DNA of 64,000 nt from Paenibacillus cellulosilyticus (GCF_003182255.1 NZ_QGTQ01000001.1:517634-581633); one strand, 5' to 3'. Numbered from the stretch's first letter, positions 8,665-17,358 are shown. The notes: generated from the sequence alone by a model not told the origin. Translations and numbers: made by a program.

Positions 8665-9231
8665 ATGAAGATGGAGCGCAGTGGCGGTCTCAGCCCCGAA
8701 CAGGAGCTGGCTTTGCTCAAGACGCGGAAGAAAGTTATCGAGGCGATTGGGAACAATATGGATCTGTATGGCATTACGCCCTCCACGGGGCATCTGTACG
8801 GACTTTTATTTTTTCAAAATAAACCGATGACGCTCGACGAAATGAGACAGGCGATGGAGATGAGCAAGACCAGCATGAGTACCGGCGTACGGACGCTGGT
8901 CGACCTCAAAATGGTGAACAAGGTGTGGGAGAAAGGTTCCCGCAAAGATCTGTACGAGGTTGAGCATGACTGGTACCAGACCTTCGCTGATTTCTTCTCG
9001 ATTAAATGGCGCAAGGCTTCGGAAATTAATCTACATGCTCTTCGCAAGTCAAGATTCGAGCTGCTGTCGCTTGCCGAGCAATATGCCGGTGACGAGGAGC
9101 TGGAACAGCAGGTACAGATTGATCTTGCCAAAATTGATGAGGCAATCCGCTATTATCAATGGTTAATTCGTCTTATTGAAACGCTCGAGTCGCAAGAAAT
9201 CTTCAAGCTTGTGCCGAAGGATAACGGCTAG
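8665..9231 (+). CDS. gbsR: GbsR/OpcR-like MarR-type repressor of osmoprotectant uptake
   Basis: The 188-residue protein matches the GbsR family: a winged helix in residues 30-105 (YGITPSTGHLYGLLFFQNKP, TLDEMRQAMEMSKTSMSTGV) and an alpha-helical C-terminal region. In B. subtilis GbsR and OpcR repress choline and glycine betaine genes and GbsR responds to choline. Here the gene is divergent from the opu operon with dyads in between, so it probably represses that operon. Either ATG 8665 or ATG 8671 could be used; both have usable ribosome sites. The exact paralog (GbsR or OpcR) is not resolved. Confidence 0.82.
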   Translation: MKMERSGGLSPEQELALLKTRKKVIEAIGNNMDLYGITPSTGHLYGLLFFQNKPMTLDEMRQAMEMSKTSMSTGVRTLVDLKMVNKVWEKGSRKDLYEVEHDWYQTFADFFSIKWRKASEINLHALRKSRFELLSLAEQYAGDEELEQQVQIDLAKIDEAIRYYQWLIRLIETLESQEIFKLVPKDNG

Positions 9232-9241
9232 CTTACGACGC

Positions 9242-9282
9242 AAAGCCCCGATCTCGCTAATGAATAGCGATGCCGGGGCTTT
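9242..9282 (+). terminator. Terminator of the GbsR-like gene
   Basis: AAAGCCCCG (9242-9250) pairs with CGGGGCTTT (9274-9282), with an inner CGCTA/TAGCG stem, followed by a T-rich stretch. Confidence 0.75.
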
Positions 9283-9306
9283 CGTTCTTATATCACGACA
9301 AAGAAA

Positions 9307-9342
9307 AGAGGGGCCTCTGCCAGCGGCGGCAGAAGTCCCTCT
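9307..9342 (-). terminator. Terminator of the MetE-like gene
   Basis: AGAGGG/CCCTCT outer and TCTGCC/GGCAGA inner stems, just past the stop codon at 9362; minus-strand T-rich tail. Confidence 0.65.
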
Positions 9343-9361
9343 CTTCATCTATATGAATGAA

Positions 9362-10501
9362 TTACTTCCAGATCTCTTCTGCAATCTCCTTGATAAAAGC
9401 AAGCTTGCGCCACTGCTGCTCCTCCGTCAGGTGATTCCCTTCCTCCGTTGAAGCAAAGCCGCATTGCGGGCTTAGGCAGATCCGGTTCAAATCCACGTAC
9501 TTCGAAGCTTCTTCAATGCGTTTCAGAATATCTTCTTTGCTCTCCAGCTCGCCGAATTTCGAGGAGAACAGACCAAGCACGACTTGCTGATCTTCCTTCA
9601 GGAAGCGCAGCGGCTTGAAGTCGCCCGCACGATCCGTGTCATACTCCAAGTAGAAGCCGGCATAGTTGTCGATGCCAAGCAGCGTCTGTGCAATTGGCTC
9701 GTAGCCGCCGCCTACGCCTGCATATGTCGATACATAGTTGCCGCGGCATACGTGCGTTGTAACGACGAGATCTGCTGGTAGGTCCGCAATGACCGCTGCA
9801 TTCAGCTTCGCGAACTCATTCGCATAATCCGCAATATTGACGCCGATCTGTGCCATGAATGCCGAGAACTGCTCGTCGCACAGCGCGCCCCACGTGCAGT
9901 CATCGATTTGGATGCTGCGGCAGCCCGCTTCGTACAGTGCAAGAATCGCTCCACGGTACGCCTGCACAATGTCCGTAACGAGCTCTTCGCGGTTCGGGTA
10001 AACCGTCTTCGTGCTTTCTTGGTTCTCAGCGCGATCCAGCTCGAACAGGAACTGCGCAGCCGCAGGAATCGCTTGGCGGGCAACAACGTCATCGCCAGCT
10101 GCAGCTTTCAGGAACGTATAGTGCGCGACGAAAGGATGGCTGCTGAATTTGATTTTGCCCGTCAGACGCGATGTTTCCGGTCTCGATTGTGCGCCGTTGA
10201 ACTGGTAGCCTTGGTCGATGATCGTCCGCTGCACGCCGTCGAAGCCCCAGAAGAAGTCGAGGTGCCACCACGAGCGGCGGAACTCGCCGTCCGTTACCGC
10301 CTTCAGGCCAACTTCCTTCTGCTTCTGTATCAGCTTCACGATCTCGGCGTTCTCCACTTCCGTAAGCTGCTCAGCCGTAATTGCGCCGTTCTGGAATTGG
10401 GATCTCGCCTCTTTCAACGCGCTTGGGCGCAGGAAGCTGCCCACAATATCATATCGAAAAGGAGTAACGGTGCGTTTGCTTGCTTCAGTCTGTATGCTCA
10501 T
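9362..10501 (-). CDS. MetE C-terminal-domain-like methyltransferase (YxjG/YxjH type)
   Basis: About 380 residues, corresponding only to the catalytic barrel of cobalamin-independent methionine synthase. The zinc-site motifs are present: THVCRGNY and LSPQCGF; DGEFRRSWWHLDFFWGFDGV is characteristic of the YxjG/YxjH group. These proteins are thought to move a methyl group in methionine salvage or synthesis, but the physiological donor is not settled. The ATG at 10501 has GAGGAG 7 nt upstream; the ATG two codons earlier is too close to it. It is divergent from metE. A 165-bp inverted-repeat element lies 26 bp upstream of the start, inside what should be its leader or promoter region. Confidence 0.85.
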   Translation of the reverse strand: MSIQTEASKRTVTPFRYDIVGSFLRPSALKEARSQFQNGAITAEQLTEVENAEIVKLIQKQKEVGLKAVTDGEFRRSWWHLDFFWGFDGVQRTIIDQGYQFNGAQSRPETSRLTGKIKFSSHPFVAHYTFLKAAAGDDVVARQAIPAAAQFLFELDRAENQESTKTVYPNREELVTDIVQAYRGAILALYEAGCRSIQIDDCTWGALCDEQFSAFMAQIGVNIADYANEFAKLNAAVIADLPADLVVTTHVCRGNYVSTYAGVGGGYEPIAQTLLGIDNYAGFYLEYDTDRAGDFKPLRFLKEDQQVVLGLFSSKFGELESKEDILKRIEEASKYVDLNRICLSPQCGFASTEEGNHLTEEQQWRKLAFIKEIAEEIWK

Positions 10502-10527
10502 GTTCATTCTCCTCGTCTCAAAGGTAG

Positions 10528-10692
10528 TTCAAAAAGACCGCTTTTGATCACGAAGCATCACGGGAAGTGTATTCGGCATCGAATCCTGAATGAATCAGAG
10601 ACTTCCGGTTCTCACGTAGCACATCACTACGCTCCGATCCTCATTCCCCGCTTCCTTCAGCCTTCTCGGTGCTGAAAACCGATCTTTTTGAA
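10528..10692. repeat. 165-bp inverted-terminal-repeat element, copy 1
   Basis: The ends read TTCAAAAAGACCG and, in reverse, TTCAAAAAGATCG. A copy of exactly the same length lies at 17097-17261. Inside are a CGTAG/CTACG hairpin and a 9-bp stem with one mismatch (CTGAATGAA near 10585 with TTCCTTCAG near 10651). It has no coding capacity and no clear target-site duplication. It looks like a MITE or a mobile RNA-forming repeat. Confidence 0.8.
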
Positions 10693-10769
10693 CACTCATT
10701 TAATAAAGTAATAAGAAATATAGCACAGGTGGCCGGCTATACCCTCATACGTATAAACGATGGGGAGCT

Positions 10770-10822
10770 ATAAGTTATGCCTATACCTATCGCCGCACTT
10801 CGAGCATATAGGAAAAATCTAT
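10770..10822 (+). promoter_or_regulatory. Tandem LysR-type boxes upstream of metE
   Basis: Two 15-bp sites of the form ATAR-N7-CTAT: 10770-10784 (ATAAGTTATGCCTAT) and 10808-10822 (ATAGGAAAAATCTAT), centres 38 bp apart. A -10 candidate TATACT at 10870-10875 has only a poor -35, as expected for an activated promoter. The pattern recalls the MtaR/MetR box (TATAG...CTATA) described for streptococci. No S-box riboswitch core was seen here. Confidence 0.45.
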
Positions 10823-10906
10823 GACCCTGAATAGTTTTTAAGTGTTTCTCTATGGCTCCATTTCGCCCCTATACTGAAGCCACCACATTACGGGGAGCGA
10901 TTGACA

Positions 10907-13177
10907 ATGAAAACATCGATCATCGGATATCCACGCGTCGGAGCGCTTAGAGAGCTTAAATTCGCATCCGAGAACTATTTTAAAGGCACGGGCACGCTTG
11001 AGCAGTTGAACCAAACGGCGGTTGAGCTTCGAGCGTCCCACTGGAAGCTGCAGCAGGCACAAGGCATTGATTACATTCCTTCGAACGACTTCTCGTTCTA
11101 TGACGGACTGCTCGATACGGCATGCCTGTTCAACATCATTCCTGAGCGTTACCGCGAGCTTGGCCTGAGTCCGCTGGAGACTTATTTCGCAATGGCGCGC
11201 GGCTATCAAGGCGAGCATGGCGACGTTAAAGCATTGGCGATGAAAAAATGGTTCAACACGAACTATCACTACATGACGCCTGAGATCGAAGATTCCGCTG
11301 CTATTCGTCTGGCAGGAACGAAGCTGTTCGACGAATTCAACGAAGCGAAGCAGCTCGGCATCACGACGAAGCCCGTACTCGTTGGTCCATTCACGCTGCT
11401 GAAGCTTGCGAAATTCACAGGCTCCAAACAAGCAACCGACTTCGTTGGCGCAATTGTTGAAGGTTATAAAGCCGTACTGGCACAGCTGAACACGCTGGGC
11501 GCAGAATGGGTTCAAGTAGACGAGCCTGCACTCGTCACGGACCTGTCGCCAGAAGAAATTGCACTGTTCACTGAGCTTCACACGCAAATTCTTGCAGCTA
11601 AAGGCGGCGTTAAAGTACTTGTTCAAACGTACTTCGGCGATGTTCGCGACTGCTACCAAACGCTGCAATCCCTGCCTTTCGACGGCATTGGCCTTGATTT
11701 TGTAGAAGGAACACAAACGCTGGCACTCGTGAAGCAGCATGGATTTGCACAGGGAAAAGTATTGTTCGCTGGCGTTGTTAACGGCAAGAACATTTGGAAG
11801 AACCAATACAAGAAGACGCTGTCGCTTATCCAAGCCATTAGCCAGCATGCTGCACAAGTCGTGCTCGGCACGTCCTGCTCGCTGCTTCACGTTCCTTACA
11901 CGCTGAAGAACGAGACGAAGCTGCCGGAGTCGACGACCAAATATTTTGCATTCGCAGAAGAGAAGCTTCAAGAGCTTGCAGAACTCAAAACGATCGCTTC
12001 GCTTGAATATTCAAAGTCCTCACCACTGTATATAGAGAACGACAAGCTGTTCAGCGGATCGCGCTTTGCAGGCGACGCATCGGTACAAGCGAGAGCGGCT
12101 GCACTGACAGACGCTGATTTTACAAGACTGCCTGCTTTCGCCGAGCGCGAGCAAATCCAGAAGAACAAATTCAATCTGCCGCTGCTGCCAACGACGACGA
12201 TCGGCTCTTTCCCACAAACGGCTGACGTGCGTGCGAACCGCGCTTCGTTCAAGAAGGGCGCGATCAGCGAAGAGCAGTACAAGCAATTCAACTTTGACAA
12301 AATCGCACAATGCATCGCGCAGCAAGAAGAAATCGGTCTTGATGTACTCGTTCACGGCGAATATGAGCGTAACGACATGGTGGAATACTTCGGCGAAAGC
12401 CTCGACGGCTTCGCCTTCACGCAGAACGCTTGGGTACAATCGTACGGCACGCGCTGCGTTAAGCCTCCAATCATCTGGGGCGATATCCGCCGCTCGAAGC
12501 CGATGACGGTCGAATATTCCGCTTATGCAAAGAGCCTGACGAACAAGCCGGTTAAAGGCATGCTGACAGGTCCTGTAACGATTCTGAACTGGTCGTTCAC
12601 TCGCGAAGACATCAGCCTGAAGGACAGCGCTCTGCAAATCGCACTCGCGATCCGCGACGAAGTACTGGATCTTGAAGCGAACCAAATCGACATCATTCAA
12701 ATCGACGAGGCTGCACTGCGTGAGAAGCTGCCGCTTCGCCAATCGGATTGGCAGAGCGAATACCTGAGCTGGGCAATCCCTGCGTTCCGTTTGACGCACT
12801 CCGGCGTTCAATCGGATACGCAAATCCATACGCATATGTGCTACAGCCAATTCAGCGATATCATTCGCGATATCGACGCGATGGATGCCGACGTTATCAC
12901 GTTCGAGGCTTCGCGTTCGGACCTGTCGATCATCGACTCCATCAATGCGTGCGGCTTCAAAACGGAAGTTGGTCCAGGCGTATACGATATCCACTCCCCG
13001 CGTGTGCCTAGCGTTGATGAGCTGAAGCAAGGTCTCGGCCGCATGCTGGACAAGATCGATCCCGCTAAGCTGTGGGTGAACCCGGACTGCGGACTGAAGA
13101 CGCGCGGCGAAGCTGAGACATGGGCTAGTCTGAAGCATCTGATCGAAGCGGCTCAAGAGGTTCGTGCAACGCTTTAA
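10907..13177 (+). CDS. metE: Cobalamin-independent methionine synthase MetE
   Basis: This enzyme transfers the methyl group of 5-methyltetrahydropteroyl-glutamate to homocysteine. The full-length 756-residue protein has the N-terminal barrel (starting SIIGYPRVGALRELK) and the catalytic C-terminal barrel (from LLPTTTIGSFPQTADVRANR). Zinc ligands are in place: HMC at about 641-643, the Glu in ITFEASRS at about 666 and the Cys in NPDCGLKTRG at about 726, matching the numbering of the E. coli enzyme. I choose the ATG at 10907 with GGGGAG 9 nt upstream; a TTG two codons earlier is less well spaced. Divergent from the YxjG-like gene; LysR-type boxes precede it. Confidence 0.96.
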   Translation: MKTSIIGYPRVGALRELKFASENYFKGTGTLEQLNQTAVELRASHWKLQQAQGIDYIPSNDFSFYDGLLDTACLFNIIPERYRELGLSPLETYFAMARGYQGEHGDVKALAMKKWFNTNYHYMTPEIEDSAAIRLAGTKLFDEFNEAKQLGITTKPVLVGPFTLLKLAKFTGSKQATDFVGAIVEGYKAVLAQLNTLGAEWVQVDEPALVTDLSPEEIALFTELHTQILAAKGGVKVLVQTYFGDVRDCYQTLQSLPFDGIGLDFVEGTQTLALVKQHGFAQGKVLFAGVVNGKNIWKNQYKKTLSLIQAISQHAAQVVLGTSCSLLHVPYTLKNETKLPESTTKYFAFAEEKLQELAELKTIASLEYSKSSPLYIENDKLFSGSRFAGDASVQARAAALTDADFTRLPAFAEREQIQKNKFNLPLLPTTTIGSFPQTADVRANRASFKKGAISEEQYKQFNFDKIAQCIAQQEEIGLDVLVHGEYERNDMVEYFGESLDGFAFTQNAWVQSYGTRCVKPPIIWGDIRRSKPMTVEYSAYAKSLTNKPVKGMLTGPVTILNWSFTREDISLKDSALQIALAIRDEVLDLEANQIDIIQIDEAALREKLPLRQSDWQSEYLSWAIPAFRLTHSGVQSDTQIHTHMCYSQFSDIIRDIDAMDADVITFEASRSDLSIIDSINACGFKTEVGPGVYDIHSPRVPSVDELKQGLGRMLDKIDPAKLWVNPDCGLKTRGEAETWASLKHLIEAAQEVRATL

Positions 13178-13192
13178 TATAGAAAGATAAGC

Positions 13193-13240
13193 AAAGGGTT
13201 CCGCGTCTAAGTCACTACGACTAAGATGCGGAACCCTTTT
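13193..13240 (+). terminator. Terminator of metE
   Basis: AAAGGGTTCCGC (13193-13204) pairs with GCGGAACCCTTT (13228-13239), with inner stem bases and a TTTTATTGTTT tail. It can also serve the opposite strand. Confidence 0.85.
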
Positions 13241-13262
13241 ATTGTTTAACCATCGTACTCCG

Positions 13263-13766
13263 TTACTCGATGAACGTTAAGTATCTATGCTTCCACATTT
13301 TTTCATAGAAATGAACAGTTTCTTCTGCAGACATAAAGGTATTGTTTAATGTAGAGGTTGCGTTTGGCACCATATAGTTCTTATAACCAAGCCCATGAGC
13401 AAACTTTATAGTAGCATCCATACAGTATTCCGTTTGGGCTCCGCAAAACTCTATGCTGTTTACATTTAATTGATCTAAAACTTCTTTCAAGTTCGTTCGG
13501 TAAAAAGAATTTGCATGTATTTTCTCTATCAACAAATCTTGCGCTTGAACATCAAGCCCCGCATGAATAGCCCAAGGCTCCTCTCCATGCACGAAATCTT
13601 CATCACAGTGTTGTACGAAAATAATTGGTTTATTCAATTTTCTGTACGAGGAGATTCTTTCATTTACTGTGGAAAGTAATTGTTCTAATCCGAATAAATG
13701 CTCTTCGCTGCAGCATACACCGTTTTGTAAATCGATGACGATTAAAACATCCGCACAAATCTCCAT
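13263..13766 (-). CDS. Isochorismatase-fold cysteine hydrolase
   Basis: The catalytic triad of the family is visible: Asp in VLIVIDLQNGV, Lys in LIEKIHANSFY and Cys in CGAQTEYCMDAT. Such enzymes hydrolyse amides or related bonds (nicotinamide, isochorismate, ureides); the substrate here cannot be told. The frame extends 12 codons further upstream, but GAGGTG lies 6 nt before the ATG at 13766. No signal peptide. The AT-rich composition differs from the metE gene beside it, hinting at a separate origin. Confidence 0.8.
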   Translation of the reverse strand: MEICADVLIVIDLQNGVCCSEEHLFGLEQLLSTVNERISSYRKLNKPIIFVQHCDEDFVHGEEPWAIHAGLDVQAQDLLIEKIHANSFYRTNLKEVLDQLNVNSIEFCGAQTEYCMDATIKFAHGLGYKNYMVPNATSTLNNTFMSAEETVHFYEKMWKHRYLTFIE

Positions 13767-13830
13767 CATTTCCACCTCATTATTGACCTTAGACTTGTTC
13801 ATTTCATTATATCATTCTCGTTCGTAATCA

Positions 13831-13868
13831 TAAAAAAAGAGGACAAGCTCACTTGAGCCCATCCTCTT
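13831..13868 (-). terminator. Terminator overlapping the end of the first LysR gene
   Basis: AAGAGGA (13837-13843) pairs with TCCTCTT (13862-13868) with an inner GCTCA/TGAGC stem; a T7 run follows on the minus strand. The stop codon lies inside the stem. Confidence 0.75.
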
Positions 13869-14790
13869 CGTTGATGACAGCATGTCCAAAATCCTTAATG
13901 ACGCTTCGGAGCTTCTGCACATAAGCAGATGCCAGCTGGCTTAAGCTCGCCTTCTGATTCGTAATGTAGCCGACCTGCATCTTCTCTTCGGTGCGCAGAC
14001 GTACGGACTTAATCTGCTCCCCGTTGAGGTCCTTGTTGAGTACTCCTGAGCTGATTGTATACCCGTTCAGCCCGATGAGCGTATTAAACAATGTCGCGCG
14101 GTCGCTCACCAGTATCTTCTTCTTGTATGTTCTTGTGCTAAGCATTTCTTCCGAGAAGTAGAAGGAGTTGTAATCGCCCTGCTCGAACGCCAGGCAAGGA
14201 TAGTCGTCGAGTTCCTCAATGTCCACCTCATCGCGGCCGGCAAGCGGATGCTCGGAGCTGATGAATACATGCGCATCCGCTTGGAACAGCGGATGGAATC
14301 GTAGATGATTCTCGCTGAGCAGCTTCTGAATGACTTTCCGGTTGAAATCGCTCAGATACAGAATGCCAACCTCACTCCGCAGATTGCGCACATCCTCGAT
14401 AATCTCGTACGTCCGCGTCTCACGCAGCGTACACTCGTATTCGGCCATGTTCATCTCTTTCAGCAGACTGACGAAGGCCTGAACGGCGAATGCGTAATGC
14501 TGCGTCGAGATGGAGAAGAGCTTCTTGGAAGGCTGCTGGTTCGTGTAGCGCTGCTCAAGAAGCTCAGCCTGCTCCACTACCTGCCGAGCGTAGGATAGAA
14601 ACTCTGCGCCGTCATTCGACAACACAATCCCCTTCGGCGAACGCAGGAAGATCTCGATTCCGAACTCCTGCTCAATCTCCTTCACCGCGCTGGACAAGCT
14701 GGGCTGTGAAATGAACAATTTCTTCGCTGCCTCGCTAATGGAGCCGCAGCTTACGATCGTTAATATGTATCTCAATTGCTGCAATGTCAT
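13849..14790 (-). CDS. LysR-type regulator of the MtaR/CpsY-like group
   Basis: The N-terminal winged helix (residues 1-60: LQQLRYILTIVSCGSISEAA, KKLFISQPSLSSAVKEIEQE) and the effector domain (90-300) are complete. The recognition helix sequence is close to that of streptococcal MtaR/CpsY proteins, which control methionine uptake and synthesis. Its position 670 bp beyond metE, and ATAR-N7-CTAT boxes in front of metE, suggest it activates metE. That link is an inference. ATG 14790 has GGGAGG 10 nt upstream; a TTG two codons earlier is possible. Confidence 0.82.
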   Translation of the reverse strand: MTLQQLRYILTIVSCGSISEAAKKLFISQPSLSSAVKEIEQEFGIEIFLRSPKGIVLSNDGAEFLSYARQVVEQAELLEQRYTNQQPSKKLFSISTQHYAFAVQAFVSLLKEMNMAEYECTLRETRTYEIIEDVRNLRSEVGILYLSDFNRKVIQKLLSENHLRFHPLFQADAHVFISSEHPLAGRDEVDIEELDDYPCLAFEQGDYNSFYFSEEMLSTRTYKKKILVSDRATLFNTLIGLNGYTISSGVLNKDLNGEQIKSVRLRTEEKMQVGYITNQKASLSQLASAYVQKLRSVIKDFGHAVINEEDGLK

Positions 14791-14895
14791 CGACAATGAA
14801 CCTCCCTTCTATTCGGTTACCACCATAGATAAACCTCGACCCGAGTGTCCCATTACCATAATTAAAAATAATGATTAGGATCATTTATACGACGT

Positions 14896-15777
14896 TTATC
14901 CCTTGGTAAGCAGCTTCTCCAGGAACATCTGAACGGACATCGTAGGGACCTGCTCCTTCGTCCGTATGAGCGAGAAGCTCCTCTCCAATCGAACACCTTC
15001 GATAGGAATTTCGACAATCTCGCCTGCCTCCAGCTCGCGCTGCACAATGAGGCGAGATACGATGGCAATGCCTAGTCCAGCTGATACGGCTTCCTTCACG
15101 CCTTGGCTGCTGTTGAACACATACGATCGTTTCACATCGAGCGCAGCCTGCTCCATAAACTGGTCAACGAACGCCCGCGTGCCCGAGCCGCCTTCGCGAA
15201 GCACCCACACCTGGTGATGAAGGGCGTCCTGCTTTATCAGTTTCAATGATGAGAGAGGATGTCCGGCTGCAGCCACCAGAATCATTTCATCCCTCATATA
15301 CGGTGTAACGATGAGATCCGTCGCAGTGACCTCTCCCTCAACTAGACCAAGATCAAGCTTGCTCTCTCGAATGCTCTGGATAATGGCCTCTGTATTCCCG
15401 ATCGTCAGGTCCATCTCCACCTGGGGATACTGCTCCGCAAACGACGCGAGCAGGCGCGGCAGTATATATTCGCCGATTGTGAAGCTCCCCCCGATATGAA
15501 GAGAGCCCGTCACCCTATCGTGAAGCCGGTAAATATCCTGCTTCGCCGCTTCGTACAACGCTAATATTTCTTTGGCCCGCTTGTACAGGATCTCTCCCGC
15601 CTCTGTCAGCTTCACAAGCTTCGGGGAACGGATCATCAGCTTCGTTCCGAATTCGTTCTCCAGGTTGCGGATGTGCAGACTCACACCTGGCTGCGACAAA
15701 TTAAGCAGCTCAGCCGCTCGGGAGAAATTGCGCTGTTCGGCTGTCGTCACGAATACACGCAGGGTTTCCACGATCAT
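14896..15777 (-). CDS. LysR-type regulator (CysL/YeiE-like), divergent from a YeiH exporter
   Basis: The protein has a standard LysR layout: winged helix in residues 1-60 (LRVFVTTAEQRNFSRAAELL, SQPGVSLHIRNLENEFGTKL) and an inducer-binding domain (88-290). Sequence and context match the CysL/YeiE group, which controls sulfur genes; YeiE proteins have been linked to sulfite sensing. It is divergent from a YeiH-family gene with a LysR-type box in the intergenic space, the classic arrangement of an activator and its target. The inducer is not known. Confidence 0.85.
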   Translation of the reverse strand: MIVETLRVFVTTAEQRNFSRAAELLNLSQPGVSLHIRNLENEFGTKLMIRSPKLVKLTEAGEILYKRAKEILALYEAAKQDIYRLHDRVTGSLHIGGSFTIGEYILPRLLASFAEQYPQVEMDLTIGNTEAIIQSIRESKLDLGLVEGEVTATDLIVTPYMRDEMILVAAAGHPLSSLKLIKQDALHHQVWVLREGGSGTRAFVDQFMEQAALDVKRSYVFNSSQGVKEAVSAGLGIAIVSRLIVQRELEAGEIVEIPIEGVRLERSFSLIRTKEQVPTMSVQMFLEKLLTKG

Positions 15778-15837
15778 AGACAGCCCCCCTTATTTCTTAC
15801 TATTGTACCCCTATCTCCATCGGGCAACAACTCAATC

Positions 15838-15852
15838 ATAAGTATTACTAAT
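15838..15852. promoter_or_regulatory. LysR-type operator between the regulator and yeiH
   Basis: ATAAGTATTACTAAT is a 15-bp imperfect palindrome containing T-N11-A. It is flanked by a wider CTCAAT (15831-15836) / ATTGAG (15854-15859) dyad. Confidence 0.6.
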
Positions 15853-15957
15853 CATTGAGATAGCAGATCGGTATTTCACTTCCGATCGACTGCTCCTTAT
15901 AGTGAAGTCATACACAACACGAACGTGATTCGTTAACGATAAAGGGGAATGAGGACG

Positions 15958-16998
15958 ATGGCTCAGACTAATGCACTCGCGCTAAGCAAGAGGAGAAGGG
16001 CTGATTGTGCACAAGGGATCGCATTAACGCTGCTACTTGCTGTGATTGCCAAGTATGCGGCGGGGTTCCCGTTTCTAAGCATTATGGGGCAGCTTGTCAT
16101 CGCCATTATTCTTGGCATCGCTTGGAGAGCAGCATTCGGAATACCAGAATCGATGATGTCGGGAGTCTCCTTCTCTAGTAAAAAACTGCTTCGGTACGGC
16201 ATCATCCTGCTCGGCATGCGGCTCAACTTGGCCGATATCGTTCACGCAGGACCGAAGGTGCTCGCCATCGCCGTCATCAATATCGCCTTTACGATATTCG
16301 CCGTTTACGGTATCGCCAAGCTTATGAAGGTCGAGAAGCGGCTGGCTCTCCTGACTGCCTGCGGCACAGCGATCTGCGGAGCTGCAGCGGTTGTTGCGAT
16401 CTCGCCGCAGATTAAGGCCAACGACAATGAGACTGCTATAGGCGCAGCAACAGTAGCGATATTAGGCACCATTTTCACCCTGCTGTATACAGTAATGTAT
16501 CCAATTCTAAGCCTGACGGCTGCTGGCTACGGCATTTTCTCAGGCGCAACCTTGCATGAGGTCGCACACGTAATCGCTGCAGCCGCACCGGCCGGTCAAG
16601 ATGCGGTTGATCTCGCTGTCATTGTGAAGCTGACACGGGTCGCATTGCTTGTCCCGGTTGCCATCATTATCGGTATCTGGGTGAGCCGAACGGAACGTAA
16701 GGGCAATGGTGATGGGAAGAAAGCAAGCTGGCGATCGATTCCGATTCCATGGTTTATTGTCGGGTTTCTTCTAACGAGTGCCGTGAATACATTGGGGATC
16801 ATACCTGCCGCGCTGGCGAACCAGCTCGTTCTTGCTGCATACTTGCTTATTGCGATGGCGATGGCCGGACTTGGTCTTCATGTCGATCTTCTGTCGTTCC
16901 GCCGTCTCGGCATGAAATCATTCGCAGCCGGTCTGATCGGATCGGTGCTGCTCTCAGGCCTAGGCTATGCACTTGTGACGCTGCTTCACTTGAATTGA
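15958..16998 (+). CDS. yeiH: YeiH/UPF0324-family membrane transporter (putative sulfate/sulfite exporter)
   Basis: The protein has roughly ten hydrophobic segments and the family signatures SSKKLLRYGIILLGMRLN, CGTAICGAAAVVAISPQIKA and GATLHEVAHVIAAAAPAG. The family is annotated as putative sulfate exporters, but transport has been little studied; the neighbouring CysL/YeiE-like regulator supports a sulfur oxyanion substrate. A frame start at 15949 is possible, but the ribosome site is better spaced for the ATG at 15958. Confidence 0.85.
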   Translation: MAQTNALALSKRRRADCAQGIALTLLLAVIAKYAAGFPFLSIMGQLVIAIILGIAWRAAFGIPESMMSGVSFSSKKLLRYGIILLGMRLNLADIVHAGPKVLAIAVINIAFTIFAVYGIAKLMKVEKRLALLTACGTAICGAAAVVAISPQIKANDNETAIGAATVAILGTIFTLLYTVMYPILSLTAAGYGIFSGATLHEVAHVIAAAAPAGQDAVDLAVIVKLTRVALLVPVAIIIGIWVSRTERKGNGDGKKASWRSIPIPWFIVGFLLTSAVNTLGIIPAALANQLVLAAYLLIAMAMAGLGLHVDLLSFRRLGMKSFAAGLIGSVLLSGLGYALVTLLHLN

Positions 16999-17096
16999 GT
17001 ACAAACCGTATGGTTCAGGGCAACTAAGCAAATCCTACTTCAGAAGACGATTGCCTTCCCAAGCAAGCGACTATTCTAGACATTTATTAGAGGATG

Positions 17097-17261
17097 TTCA
17101 AAAAGTCCGCTTTTGATCACGAAGCATCACACGAAGTTGATTCGACATCGAATCTTGGATGAATCAGAGACTTCCGGTTCTCACGTAGCACATCACTACG
17201 CTCCGATCCTCATTCCCTGCTTCATCCAACCTTCTTGGTGCTGAAAACCGAGCTTTTTGAA
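17097..17261. repeat. 165-bp inverted-terminal-repeat element, copy 2
   Basis: Same length and same orientation as copy 1 at 10528-10692. The internal stem TTGGATGAA (17154-17162) / TTCATCCAA (17221-17229) is a perfect 9 bp and differs from copy 1 by paired changes. The terminal repeats read TTCAAAAAGTCCG and, in reverse, TTCAAAAAGCTCG. Confidence 0.8.
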
Positions 17262-17358
17262 TTCGCACTATTTGTAAAATGCCCCGCCAGGGCACGTTGC
17301 CTCGTTCATCAAAAAGACACTGACGAAAAATGCTAAAAACTTTTTAATTATTTTCTTA

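Noticed and set aside
10693-10906. Possible S-box or T-box in the metE leader
   Set aside because: Neither the conserved S-box core nor a T-box bulge sequence is present; only short LysR-like dyads were found.
12020-13156. A 378-codon open frame opposite metE
   Set aside because: Complete overlap with the catalytic domain of MetE; Arg/Val-rich shadow translation without motifs.
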